In this document: piece by piece, positions 1 to 11,879 of the stretch
Layout of the letters: the number at the start of each line of letters is the position of its first letter
Position numbering within the stretch: position 1 is the first letter of the stretch
Assembly: GCA_025677815.1 (NCBI GenBank)
Contig: JAIXMP010000001.1
Coordinates: 1,798,001 to 1,862,000, forward strand
Length of the DNA stretch: 64,000 bases
From: Phascolomyces articulosus
Lineage: Eukaryota; Mucoromycota; Mucoromycetes; Mucorales; Lichtheimiaceae
Reading direction: 5' to 3'
Program-made: the position numbers and the translations under genes
Notes under the pieces: model-generated
What the model saw: only the letters and a program-made list of their open reading frames with translations
Told to the model about the DNA's origin: nothing
The model's database searches: none

Positions 1-1246
1 AACATCCTCTCCTACATAGCCTGCCTGAGTAAAGGGTGTAGCATCCGACATTGAGAATGGGACCTGTAATACTTGAGCCAATGTTCTTGCTAATAAGGTT
101 TTACCTATACATTCCATTATGGATGGATCGACAAAATCAATTACTAAATACTTTTCCTTCCTTTTTCCCACCCGAAAAAGAGGAACTACATCCCCTGTCT
201 CTGAATATATACTCCTTCCCACACTTTTTTTTGCTTCTATATTTATAATATTTACCAGATCCTGTAGGCCCAATCAACAAAACATTACTCTTTTCATAGA
301 CAGTCGTGTCCTGCACGTCATTCTCATTTTGGAAAGAGGAAGGCTTGATATCGATATCTGGTATTGGTCTCATTCCACCGACTTGCGTGGGTGGATTGAG
401 CCATGCCCGTCTCTGTGAACCTAAACGAGCGTTATACGCTTGTTGTTGTTCTGGTTGTGAAGGTGATGATTGTAAATTTTTATTATCCGTACCATAACGT
501 TCAGCTGGCACTAAATCCGCAGCCCCGACACCTTGAATCGGACTGCTTGCATAATAGTCCTGTGGGAGTGTGGGTCTATGGTGGTCGGCATGGTGATGAC
601 GTTCCTCTCCATCCACAGGTACTGCTTCTCGCTGTCGTTTTGCCCATTGTCGTGCAAGGTTGGCTCTTACTCGATTGTAATGATTATAGACGGCAACTGC
701 CAAAATCTTTTTGGCTCTTTCTTGACCAATAATGTAGTCATTCAGGTGCTTGACAATCTGTTATAATAAAAATAGGAAACCCCAAACCAAATAATATATA
801 AAAGAGCTATTAGCATATACTTATATAACATATAGAAAACAGGCATGTATCTATTAAAACACAAGTTGGGTGCCATTCTATTTATAAAGGGATAAAAAAC
901 AGTTTGTTTTTAGATAAAACGTTTTGATAGATAGTAATATATGTACCGTGCGTGGGTCAGTCAAACGAGCTGTTTCCAAGTGGTCATGGGGATATTGAGG
1001 TGCTTGTGGTTGTTGAGGTGGCGGTGGAGGTACATCTTGTGACCCATATTCCATTGTATAATAAGAACAACGACAATGTATTAATGAATTCAACCCTGGT
1101 CGTACTGACGTACGCTTTGATAGTAATGATAGATTGCTACGTTGCTGTTGAAGCTGTCTTGTTCGAACAGTATTATTTCCGAGACGTTGGGTATTGCTGT
1201 TTATAATATACCACAATTGACGATCAAGTTGTCCTCTAGGTCTCAT
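1..1246 (-). CDS. clpX: ATP-dependent Clp protease ATP-binding subunit ClpX, mitochondrial type (5' part, runs off the window)
   Basis: AAA+ unfoldase; mitochondrial ClpX unfolds or remodels matrix proteins. Three exons are visible: 947-1246, 256-757 and 1-104, with introns 758-946 and 105-255; phases join cleanly (0, then 1). Exon 1 (100 residues) is Arg- and Gln-rich with a proline run, consistent with a mitochondrial presequence. Exon 2 opens with [17 protein letters not shown] and [11 protein letters not shown], the ClpX N-terminal AAA signature. It ends inside the Walker A motif (LLIGPTGSG), which exon 3 completes (KTLLAR), followed by GYVGEDV at the window edge. No CxxC zinc-binding domain is visible before the AAA module, as in fungal Mcx1-type proteins (family knowledge). 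The C-terminal half lies outside the window. The identification rests on contiguous motif agreement and is firm; the targeting is inferred. Confidence 0.92.
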
Positions 1247-1787
1247 TATTGTATATAAGATTGTATGTGTTTATAGTTTATATGTTATGTAAATAAAGAA
1301 AGCCGAACGAAAGTTTATCAGAGCTTATTGATTAAAAAAAGATGAAAGAGAGAATTCAGGCTCATGCCCACAGTGAGCTGACTTTTTTTTGCTTATATAT
1401 ATAAAATAACTCGAATAGATGAGAAGGGGCTACAATCATGATAGGTTTTAAAAAAATGAAGCACTTGAAAAGTGTAAGTATGAGTGTTTTTGCAATATTA
1501 TGGAATACAAATTTCATGCTTCTTCAAATAATATAAAATAGAATAGTAGTGTATGGAAAATTGCGGGTAAAAGCATGGGCATTGGCTATTTACGTTATTG
1601 CTTTTCCTAGCAATAGATTAGAGTAGTATATTTACTCCACCAAAACCTATATCCGGATAACAAAAATTGATAAGATAGGGCTTCTTCTTGCTTCTTTATT
1701 ATTTTTTGTTTCTTCTTTTTCTTTCTCTTCCCTTTTTTTACTCACACACTAAGAAAAAACTTTTTTTTAATCAAATTTTGTTATTTC
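1247..1787. promoter_or_regulatory. Divergent intergenic region between clpX and ureF
   Basis: This 541-bp AT-rich spacer separates the start codons of two divergently transcribed genes, so it must hold both promoters. A long pyrimidine-rich stretch (about 1685-1770) precedes the ureF ATG. No transcription factor site is recognised. Confidence 0.4.
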
Positions 1788-2658
1788 ATGGCTATTCCAT
1801 TTGTATCAAATCAAACGAGCAGTTGGTTACTCTATATTTTAGTGGATTCAGCATTACCGACAGGTGGTTTCGTCGCTTCGTCGGGTCTTGAAGCAACCCA
1901 CCAAGCCGGATTGCTCGACTCCAGTAACTTGAATGACTTTGTGAATAGTGCCAACCTTAACTATGCTTGCAATACATCGTGCTTTGTTCGAGCTGGCTAT
2001 GAAGCTATTGATTCTGAAGATCCTTTAGCACAACTTGAAGAATGCGATGCCGTTTGTGATGCTGTCATGGTAGCCAATACAGTAGCTCGACGTGCTTCAC
2101 TCGCTCAAGGTGTCGCCATGATTACACTCTATCTAAAATGTTTTACTGAAACAAATGAAAAAGAAGAAGAAACATTAGATTTATCAATCATGAAACGTTT
2201 CAAGACCATGATTCGAGCAGAAAAAGTGGATGGACATTTTCCAATTTGTTTTGGACTTGTATGTCGATACCTCAAAGTTGATCTTGGTATGTAATAATAT
2301 AATATATGATATTAAAGGAACAAGAGAAAAGGTTTTGGTAGCGGCATCAGTTTACTTTGGTCGGGTATTGTGTGTTGTAAAAATTTGAGTTTTACCAACT
2401 ATTATTATTATTATAGAAAATACCCTTCATTTATGGTTATACCTATTTACACGAACACTTTATTCTTCAGCTGTAAGAATGAACATTATTGGTCCATACG
2501 AAGCTCAGAAACTATTGATGCATTCGCGTGAACCAATTGAACGTATTGTCAAGGAAACAGCCGACATTCCGATGGAAGAGTGCTGTCAAACGAATCCATT
2601 GTTGGATGTTTGCCAAGGCATGCATGATCGATTGTATACACGTCTCTTTAACAGTTAA
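1788..2658 (+). CDS. ureF: Urease accessory protein UreF
   Basis: UreF works with UreD/UreG to load nickel into urease in the cytosol. Two exons, 1788-2286 and 2417-2658, join at phase 1 and give 246 aa, a usual length. Recognisable features are LVDSALPTGGFVASSGLEA near the N terminus (the UreF DSxxPxGxFxxSxGLE signature). In exon 2, ENTLHLWLYLFTRT is followed by SSAVRMNIIGPYEAQ, the typical central helix region. The intron begins GTATGT and ends TTATAG. The start at 1788 is the first ATG with coding character and sits just upstream of the signature. The neighbouring transporter gene is convergent and functionally unrelated. Its presence implies the organism makes nickel urease; the other urease genes are not in the window. 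Confidence 0.93.
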
Positions 2659-3212
2659 ATATCTATCCATTATATATCAAATGCGATCCTTGATGATATC
2701 TCGCTTCGTTGCCTTTCCCCTCCTATTTCCAAAACCTACCTTTACTTTTCATTACTATTATTATCACTACCTACTATTACTTGCATAGACCCTTATTTCA
2801 TCTAATTATATATATAAATATACAAACCCTTTCACAATGTAAAATAAAAACCGCATATAATGTTTAATACGATACTCAATTTATTTGACAAGCTATCTAT
2901 CATTTTTAATAACCTGATGGTATCCTTCATCTTGATGATTTCTTTATATAAATAATGATATAAGCCTTTATCGAGCGCATGAATTATCTGACCACAAAGG
3001 AAAATATTAATACAATATTACACTATTATTATAATAAATTGGGATTTTTTTAATTAAACAAGATATATAATGAAATTAAAGCACGAAAAAAATATGCATA
3101 TAAATAGAATTAAAAAATAAATTAAGTTTAAACGAATTAAGAGATAGGTAACATTATAAGATTACAACAAATATAAAATATAAAATAATAATAGCAATAA
3201 TAAAAAGATATG
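2659..3212. other. Convergent intergenic region, no gene seen
   Basis: AT-rich stretch between the convergent 3' ends of ureF and the inositol transporter gene. It holds AATAAA-like signals on both strands and no coding pattern. Confidence 0.5.
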
Positions 3213-5739
3213 TTATTTCTTTTGGAAAACAACCTTCATTTCTTCTAGTGAACGTCCCGCAGTCTAAAGGAAATAAAATATCCCATGTTAGTAGCGCAGA
3301 TTATTATAAATGATCATATACCCTATCCAGATTTTTTCAATTACTTACCTCAGGTACAAAGAAGAAAATCAACACCCAAAAGATCAATGAAATACCAGCA
3401 TAGAACCAAAATGTTCCTGCTGCTGTCATAGCATTAATCATGGAAAGATAAGTGATAGAAATCACAAGGTTACAAATCCAATTAACACCTGTTGCAACAC
3501 CAGTACCTTTACCACGTAGTGCAATAGGGAAAATCTCACTTTGCATCACCCATCTATATTTCGAGGTTCCATTTATTATTATTATTATATATTCTCTTCT
3601 TCTCATCTCCTATCCTTCCATAGAAAAAATAAAACACATTGACTTACGGTGCATAACCAAGACCTAAAGCATAACCAGCAACATAAACAATCAAAAAGGT
3701 AAGTAAAACACCTGTTATGGCTTTATCATTGCTCTTGGGTGGACATCCAGTGGAACTTTGATATAAATCGGATCCCAATTCTGTCAAAGGCATACATTTA
3801 TCCAGTGAAATGGACCAGCCACAAGTATCATCATTGACACATCGAGCACAATGCGTCGTGTAACCTGAGCACAAATCCTGTTTAGTAATAAACCCTTGTT
3901 GTGCTGCAAATGTGCCTCCCAATGCGATCAGACCTGCCACCATAATGAGAATAGTGACAATCAACATGCGGCGACGACCCACACGATCAATAAGAGCAAT
4001 GGCAACAGCTGTAAACACCATATTGGTGGCTGATACAATAATAGCTACTGTGGTTGAGTTTTGATGGTCACGGAAACCTGCCATTCTTAAAATGGTAGCT
4101 GCATAATACATGGCGGTATTGAAACCTGAAAGTTGTTGAGCAGCTTGAAGAATGCATGCTACAAAGGGTGTTACGATTTAGTATCACTTTTTCAGTTTTT
4201 CATCCCATTCCTTTCTCTTCTCTTCACCCACCCAATTCACAAATTTGTCCATACCAATAAACAAAGGATGATAGTTTTCACGCTTTCTGAAATCCTTATA
4301 AGTGGATGATCGGGTCAATTCAACTTCTTCTTCAATAGTGGTAATTTCTCGATCCAAAAATTTATCAGATACGGAGTCGCCATAAATACGACGAAGAGCG
4401 ACTTTAGCTTGGTCTGGTTTGCCTGCAATGACCATACGACGAGGTGATTCGGGAAGGAACGGCATGACTGGAATATATAATAATAGCAATAAGTTTCATA
4501 CATTATTAGCATGTATCAAAATAGAGATATAAAAAAAGATATGTTTACCAACAAGTTGAATCAATGCTGGAATTCCTGCCAAACCAAACATATAACGCCA
4601 ACCATCGGTTACATTGGCAAATGCAATGTTGATAACATAAGCAATAACTTGTCCAAATGTCACAACCAATGTATTTAATGTAGTTAAACGACCACGAATA
4701 TGCTTTGGAGATACTTCACCTAATAAGATATATACATTTATATTAATATATAAATTTCCCCACTAAATACTAGCGGGTCATAAAAATAAAATAAAATCCA
4801 GGAACCAGGAAAATAAAAAAGTGAACACTTACTGATATAGACTGGTACTAAAAGAGAGGACATACCAACACCAATACCTACGACCAAACGACCAAAAAGA
4901 AGAACACCATAAGATTTTGGTAAAGCAAGTAATAAGGCACCAGCGATAAACACCAAACAAGAAATCATAATCAGTGGCTAAATGATTTAACCCGACGTAT
5001 AAGTCATTCCAAACTTTAAATCTTTTGATTGGGCTCACATGTCATCTTCCCACCCTTCCTTCACCCAATCTGGTTTTTTCTTTTTCTGATTTCTGTTTCC
5101 TACCTTTCTTCCGAATCGGTCGGATAGCTAATTGAATTGATTCAAATAAGAATGAAGATCGATTTTGTATCATATGAGAACATATACGTGAAAGTGATAG
5201 GTACTAAAAGATCCATCCTGTTTTTTTTTCCCACTCGCTTCCAACTGTTTCCCCCGCACCTCTCATTTTCCAGAGCCAGCCAAAAATTGTACTTACCAGA
5301 CCAGTAAAAAACCCACCAAAAATAGCACCAAAAGTCGTTCCTCCGACGATTAATTCTTTGTCAACAGTAGATTCCATATGGAAGTCTTCCTGCAATGGTT
5401 GCAATGCGCCAGAAATGACTGAAATATTGACAGGACATTGATAGATATAGATTTAAACGAAATGTTTGTATGTAATCCAATTTTTCATGATTTATTAAAT
5501 TCAATTTTTTTTTACTGTTTCAAAATACAAAAAAAGTAATATTTACCGCCGGTATCATAGCCAAAAAGGAAACCTCCAACACAAACACTTAAAACAAGAA
5601 TATAGGTATAGAATGATGCACTTCCAAATTGTTCCATCTCGTCGTCATTAGAATGAACACTTTCATTGGTGACAACATTAGATACTAATGTTTTTTCATT
5701 ATTATTATTGTCATGAGGTTTTGGTTCAGACTCGGTCAT
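3213..5739 (-). CDS. MFS sugar-porter family transporter, proton/myo-inositol cotransporter-like, with an extracellular Cys-rich loop
   Basis: Twelve-TM sugar porter of the plasma membrane. Nine exons can be joined in phase: 5547-5739, 5297-5418, 5104-5127, 4833-4977, 4549-4719, 4255-4467, 3648-4158, 3349-3553, 3213-3263, giving 544 aa. Motifs in order are GGFLFGYDTG in TM1, SDRFGRK (on a 24-nt exon), PESPRR, QLSGFNTAMYY in TM7, DRVGRRR and VPETAGRS near the C terminus. Between TM9 and TM10 lies a long loop with many cysteines (CARCVNDDTCGW, then KCMP and GCPP). Such an insert is characteristic of SLC2A13/HMIT-type inositol transporters, so inositol is the most likely substrate; this is inference and a hexose remains possible. 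The start at 5739 (MTES) was preferred over an in-frame upstream ATG at 5856, which would add an unrelated hydrophobic stretch. Confidence 0.9.
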
Positions 5740-6759
5740 GGTCCCCTTTTCAGTTATTTTTTTTTTTGGTATAAGTTGGTGGTGGAGTATGAGTGTCGTT
5801 GTTGGGATACAGAAAAAAAAAAGAAATATATGAAATTGAAAGACAACTTTTTCCACTTTTTCTTCTCAAGAAGTGACCGCTAACTTTTATAGACAGAAGG
5901 CGGTTCTCAACTGACAAGTGAAAAAAAAAATGCGTTTTTCCCAGAATTACAACAAGTTTATGAGTGAATATAAGAAATCAAAGAGGTTACATAAAAAAAG
6001 ATAAACTTTAAGTTTCTTTTTTTTTTGTGTAAAGCAGTAATCTACACATATTCTCTTTCTCCGGCTAATCAAGAGAAGGTTGAGTGTGTATAATTATAAT
6101 TAATGCATATAATATTCCTTTTCACTGGTTCAATGTTTGTTCAATAGAATGGCACACTTTCTTCTTTTCCTCGGTCAATTTGAAATGCCCGTGCACTAAG
6201 ATCAATATGGATGTGGAGGTTGGTTATTTCAAAGCAGAAATACTACATGAAAGTGACATATTCTGATTTTCCCGTATGACAATTTTATACTTTTTTTCTC
6301 ACAAAGAACTTTGTGGCACCAACATGAAGAAGATCAGATCCAGTACAACGGATGGATGATAGTTTCCATAAACAACGCGAGAAGACAAAAAGGGCAATTT
6401 TGTGAAAAATAATATATATTTTCATTTTTGTTAAAGATAAATTATAAGAAAATGTTGGATAATATTACAAAAATGTAAATATGATACTAATAGTAATAAT
6501 ATTAATAGTGCAACTATTTGTCAAAAAAAAATATATAAAGTGAACGGAAGGGTTTTACAAAATTGGAGTGAGAAAAAAAAATGAATCTATTATTATATGG
6601 AGTAAATTTTTTGTGGGTGTTGTGTAATGTATACAGTGATAGTACATGTTAACATGATATAATGTCCAATGTGTATATATGTGCGAGAGAGAACGAGTGT
6701 GATTGTATGTGTGTGTATGTAAATATGTGGATGAAATAAAAAAAAAATACGTCATCTCT
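5740..6759. other. Spacer between inositol transporter (5' side) and ABC1 (3' side)
   Basis: Holds the transporter promoter and the ABC1 3' untranslated region. A GT/TG-rich simple-sequence patch lies at about 6670-6720. I see no gene. Confidence 0.45.
5884..5891 (-). promoter_or_regulatory. TATA-like box upstream of the inositol-transporter gene
   Basis: TATAAAAG on the minus strand, about 145 bp before the ATG at 5739. Position and sequence fit a core promoter; no transcript data. Confidence 0.35.
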
Positions 6760-9700
6760 TTAACGTCTTCCTAAACGTTTCCAGTAGCAGAGAGCCAGGA
6801 AAACAAGAGTATTGAACGCAAAGAAGGCAATGATAATACCTAAATCTCTCCATTTATTGGCAGCATCCCAACCAAATGTAAGACCATAGTATTCAGGGCC
6901 ACTCTTGAAAGTACAGTAATCGCAAACATCGGTAGCATTGGGATTGTTGACATAACCAGGAGCACCAAAAGAAAAGAAGTTGGTAAGATATTCACCACAT
7001 GTTTGTCCGCTTGGAGGCGAAAACTTGACAAAGTCAATTTCATTACACACAACGTCCAAGTGTTCCATTTCATTGACAGCAAGACCTTCAATGTAATAAT
7101 GGAAGGGATTAAGCCAATACATCCATGCGCTCCAGAAACGAGGCATAGCTGATTCGGTTTGCATCAAACCAGCAAAAAGAATAAGCATGGAGATCACCAA
7201 AGGATTGATCACAGCAGCCATTGTTGGAATTTCTGCAACGGAAGCAATTACGAAACCGAGTGTTACTGCCCAGAACACAAAGACAATCAGCATAAGATAA
7301 AAGTAACCACATGCTTCTGGTGTATTGACCAATCCAGTTGTCCAGTACATCCCAGCTTGGAAGAATGCACTCAAGAATAGAATATATGGGATTTCAACAA
7401 GAACTGATGTAAAGGCAAATGGCATCCATCCATAGAAACGAGAAGCATATTCACGACGGAAATATAAACGTTCAGTCATGAATTTGGGTTGAGCAAGAAT
7501 AATCTATATATAGTCAAGTGAAAAAACATCATATATTAGCAAAGCAGGTATAATTTATACTACACACTTCTTTTTGTCGATAAAAAAAATACATACCAAA
7601 ATATTAGCCATGATGAAGGTACCAAACAAGACAAAGAGTCGATTCTGCATGTCAGAGGATGTGAGTGTGATCTTCCAATAAGTGAAACCATTCAACAAAG
7701 CAGTGAACATCAATGTGATGAAACGACCAATGTTATAATCAGGCGAACGCCAGTAAACAAGAGCCATACGTTTGTGCACCAACCAAAATTGGTACCAAAA
7801 ACCAGTGGCATAAGTAAGTGATTTACGGGTAGGATTTTGTTCAGCGGTTTGATGGATTTCTTCGAGTTGATTTTCAAGGGCTTGTGCTTCAGGTGATTTG
7901 GCCCAGATATCAGCCCAATCGCGTTTAGCTTTACCAGCAGTACCTGCACCAACAACTTCCAAAATATATTCAGCAGGATTGGCTTCAGGAGAACACTTGG
8001 GTCCACCATTTGATTCGAAATAATCAATCATGGTGCGAGCGTCGGGACCAATTTCACCATAGTAAGCCGTACGGCCACCACGGACAAGCAGTAACAAATG
8101 ATCAAAATGTTCGAACAAGATAGCAGAAGGTTGATGGATGGTACACAAGACGGGCCAACCAGCATCAGCCAATTTACGAATGAAACGAACAATGTTGTAG
8201 GAACTCTGAGCATCCAAACCAGAAGTGGGTTCATCCAAGAAGAGCAGCTTGGGTTTAGCAACAAGCTCCATACCAATAGTAAGACGTTTACGTTCTTCGA
8301 CAGAAATACCAATACCTTGAGAGACATCACCAATTTGAGCATCAGCAATATCTTCCATTTCCAACAAGGTAATGATTTGTTCAACATATTTGTCCTTTTC
8401 AGATTCGGGAATTTCGGCATCTTGACGCAAATAGGCAGAGAATTGCATTGCTTCACGGATAGTAACAGCAGGTTGATGAATATCCATTTGTTCACAGTAA
8501 CCAGTGATTCGTTCGAAATCGGACATAAGAGCTTCGTTGTTCAAATAGACACGACCATCCACTTTACCAATGGTTTTACGTTTAGCCAAGACATCAAGCA
8601 ATGTTGTTTTACCAGCACCTGAGGAGCCCATAAGAGCAGTTAAATGCCCAGGCTTGACAATACCAGAAATATCATCAAGCAACTGCAGCGGTCCACCCTT
8701 GAATGGGACTTCGTAATTAATATGATGCCATGAGAAAGTTGTACCGGTAGAAATGCTTTCCATTTTTTCAGTAATTTCCGCTTGTTTACGTCGTCGTTCG
8801 TCTTCTTCAGCATCAGTACGTGGTTTGGGCGCTTTACCGGGAACATACACTTTGGTAAGAGCACCTCCCTTGTTAGTACTAATGTATTCCATAGCCAAGG
8901 CAGTCAAGACAGTGAAAAGGATAAAGAAACCAACACAGGCAACAAAGTCGGGTGCCCATAAATGATTGGGCTCATAGCTAAGTTGGGTGCGCAAGTAATC
9001 ATCACCACGGACAAAGTTTTCGCCAGAAACACCACCCTTCATTGTGCAGACTTTATGATTCCAGTCATCATAACCAGGTCCAAAGGGAACAGCATTTCCT
9101 TCACCTTCACACGAATAGATTTGTCCTTCCATTTCATTTACAAGCAAAGCCTTGTATCCATAGGCAAGTGGGTTGATCCAGTAAATCCTATATTTGGTGG
9201 TATAAATATTATTAGTATCTAAATGTTCATCTTTTGAAACATGTTGTGTTTATTGTTATATACATAAGAGGTTTCCTTTTTTTAGGTGAAAACGTACCAG
9301 AATAACCATGGATGCATAAAATTATATGGAACAACGTAACCAGTGTAAATGACAGATGAAATAAGCAACACACCAGATAGTTGTGTTGCAAAGAAGAAAC
9401 TCGTAGTAATGGCACCGAAAAATCTATAAAGGAGAATGATCATTTAGTTAGTAACAAAGAAGATGATCCATCTACTATAATTAAATATAAATTACATACC
9501 GGAAGAATCCATTCATCATCATGTTAATAAAGAACAAGGTGATAAAATAAGTAAAGAACCGACCAGCAGTTAAGTTAAGACCCATCATAAAGTATGAACA
9601 GATTTGAAATAACAAAACTAAAAAATGAGAGAAAAAGAACGTGAAGTTAGTATCATATACTGATACTATGCAGCATTTGCAATTTTGTTATCAACAAACA

Positions 9701-11879
9701 AAAGAATAATAAAAATATACCTTGAACAATAGCATATGGAATATCCATAATGACTTGAGCAATATAGAAAGCAGAAGGACGATACATGGCAAAATGCTTA
9801 TGTTTTTCAAGAATAGGTCGACCTGTCAAGAAATTAACCAATTCGGATTGTGAAATAAAAGCATTGAACAAAACGGCGAATAGCAAAGCACCACTTCGAG
9901 AAAATGCACCAAGACCAGTCAATGGAATGTTAAAGAAACAGGAAGCAGTAATAAGACCTTGGATCAAAATAGTACCATAACGAGAAATCAGAGCTTGATA
10001 ATCCTTGATCAATAAATGATATTGACGAATGGTCAAAGCTTTGACTTGTTGATAAAAGGAGGCGGTATAAGGATGTGCTGCAGGAGCTCGCTTTTGATGT
10101 TCTTCTCGTACAGCTTCTTTGAATAATTCAGCAGGTTGTTCTCGGTTGATCTTTTCTTCATAGGCTTCCAATTCGGCTACCATGCTCTTGTAAATATCTG
10201 ATTCATAAAAACGATCTTGAAATTCAGAGGCAAATTGAGGCGCGTTATTTTCGAATCCTGGTTTGATCTGACGTTCCAATGGATTACATAAGCCTGTCAA
10301 GAAATCGGGAACGGATTTACGAGGAGGACAATAAAAACCAAGGTTTTCAAAATAGGGTTTGGCCTTGCTCACGGGACCGAAATAAATACAATAACCTTCG
10401 TCAAGTAATAAGACTTTGTCAAATAACGTAAAAATATTGTTGGAAGCTTGATATAATGTAGCTACAGTTGTCTTGTTAAATACATCGGTCATGATACGAA
10501 GAGATCGAACGTAATCAAGTGCAGAAGCAGCATCAAGACCACGGGTGGAACAATCCCAACAGTTGATAGAACTTTGAGTTGTCATGACTTCAGCAATGGA
10601 AAGACGTTTACGCTCACCACCGGAAAGACCTCGGACAAAAGCATTTCCGACCATAGTATTCATTTGTTTGGTTAAACCAAGCATATTACCAAGGAGATAA
10701 ATGATTTTGTTGACGAAATCTTTTTGAGTTTCATCTGGTAGACGATTACCAGGTGTCTTTGTACGTAAAGCAAATTGAAGTGTTTGCTTCAATGTAAGTC
10801 TATAATATATATAAAAAGATACAATAATAAGTATGAATCATCCTTTTTACTTTTTTGATCCCGCTATCATATCTTCAACCAACATCTAACACAGCTATAT
10901 TCTTTTTATTTTCAAATAGAAAATAGTAAATTATATGTCTATAAGGAGTCCACTTACGTTGGATAATGCTGATCTTCTTCTTCATTATAAACCACTTGAC
11001 CACGGTAATGATTTTCAAAAGTTTTATAATCAATGCCACCATATGAAACTTCGCCCTCAATTTTGGTATAAGAGGCACGCATATTGGCCAAGACTTTGAG
11101 CAACGTTGTACATCCGGCACCAGGTCGGCCCAGAACTAAAAGCATTTCGCCATCTTTACAAAATCCGGTCAACCCGCGTAAAATCGTTTTTTTACTTCCG
11201 CCTAATCCAATGCCAAAGTATTTCCAGGGTTGAATTACTTTAAAAAGATCACTAAATACAGTAGGAATGGTATGTGCATCGGCACCCAAGCCCTAATATG
11301 ATTATTGATCATTATTGTTTTGTTTTAGTAAAAAAGAAACGTGCGTTATTGAAAAATGTTAAATGAATGCATAGTGTGATACAACGTTACTTCATTTGGT
11401 GATGAAAGGGGAAAAAAAAAGTTTACCTCGACTGTCAAATGCTTCCAGATCAAACCAAGATGTTTAGGTGTTGTACCAGCTTGTTGATTTTCATACGACA
11501 TACTATGTAAAAATTCATCCAAGTTGAATTCTTCTTGAGCAACCACACCTTCTTCAATTTTGCTTTCTTGATTTGTGGATTGTCGACTGATTCGTGATAG
11601 TTCTTTCTTTAGCTCATTATATTCTTCAATGGCAGCTAGCGTTGTAAATTATTCCCATGTTTCAGATCACATAAAAAAAAATAAAGAAAAATTAGGTTAC
11701 TAAACTAAAAAGGATAATAGGAGAAACTAAGTAATATTATAATATATACCTTCAACATCGACAACATTAGCATCAGGCTCGCCATATCCACCAGTACGTC
11801 CAGCAGTAACATCGGTAATGGTATCCACTGAATCAGCAACAGAGGGATCTGGAGTTGATCCAAGATCTTTCTTCATCAT
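6760..11879 (-). CDS. Full-size PDR-type (ABCG) ABC transporter, tandem copy 1
   Basis: ATP-driven plasma-membrane exporter with (NBD-TMD)2 order, probably for xenobiotics or lipids. Eight exons: 11750-11879, 11427-11635, 10958-11292, 9721-10799, 9500-9617, 9298-9423, 7597-9187, 6760-7503; 1443 aa, a normal PDR length. NBD1 has a Walker A with Cys for Lys (GRPGAGCTTLLK), signature LSGGERKRLSIAE and a degenerate Walker B (CWDCSTRGLD). NBD2 has an intact Walker A (GSSGAGKTTLLD), degenerate signature ISVEERKRLTIG, Walker B LLFLDEPTSGLD and H-loop TIHQPS. This split of catalytic residues is standard for fungal PDR pumps. Each TMD ends with a large extracellular loop; the second carries cysteines (CDYC). 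Relative to copies 2 and 3 it has one additional intron (9424-9499). Substrate unknown. Confidence 0.95.

Noticed and set aside
5740..5856. Upstream in-frame ATG of the inositol transporter
   Set aside because: It would add a hydrophobic, unconserved stretch with homopolymers. The start at 5739 gives the usual hydrophilic N terminus.
8098..8622. Long plus-strand open frame inside ABC1 (similar ones at 22247-22603 and 29796-30431)
   Set aside because: Antisense shadow of the strongly conserved NBD2 coding sequence. It recurs only because the sense strand is conserved, and it has no start context or family.
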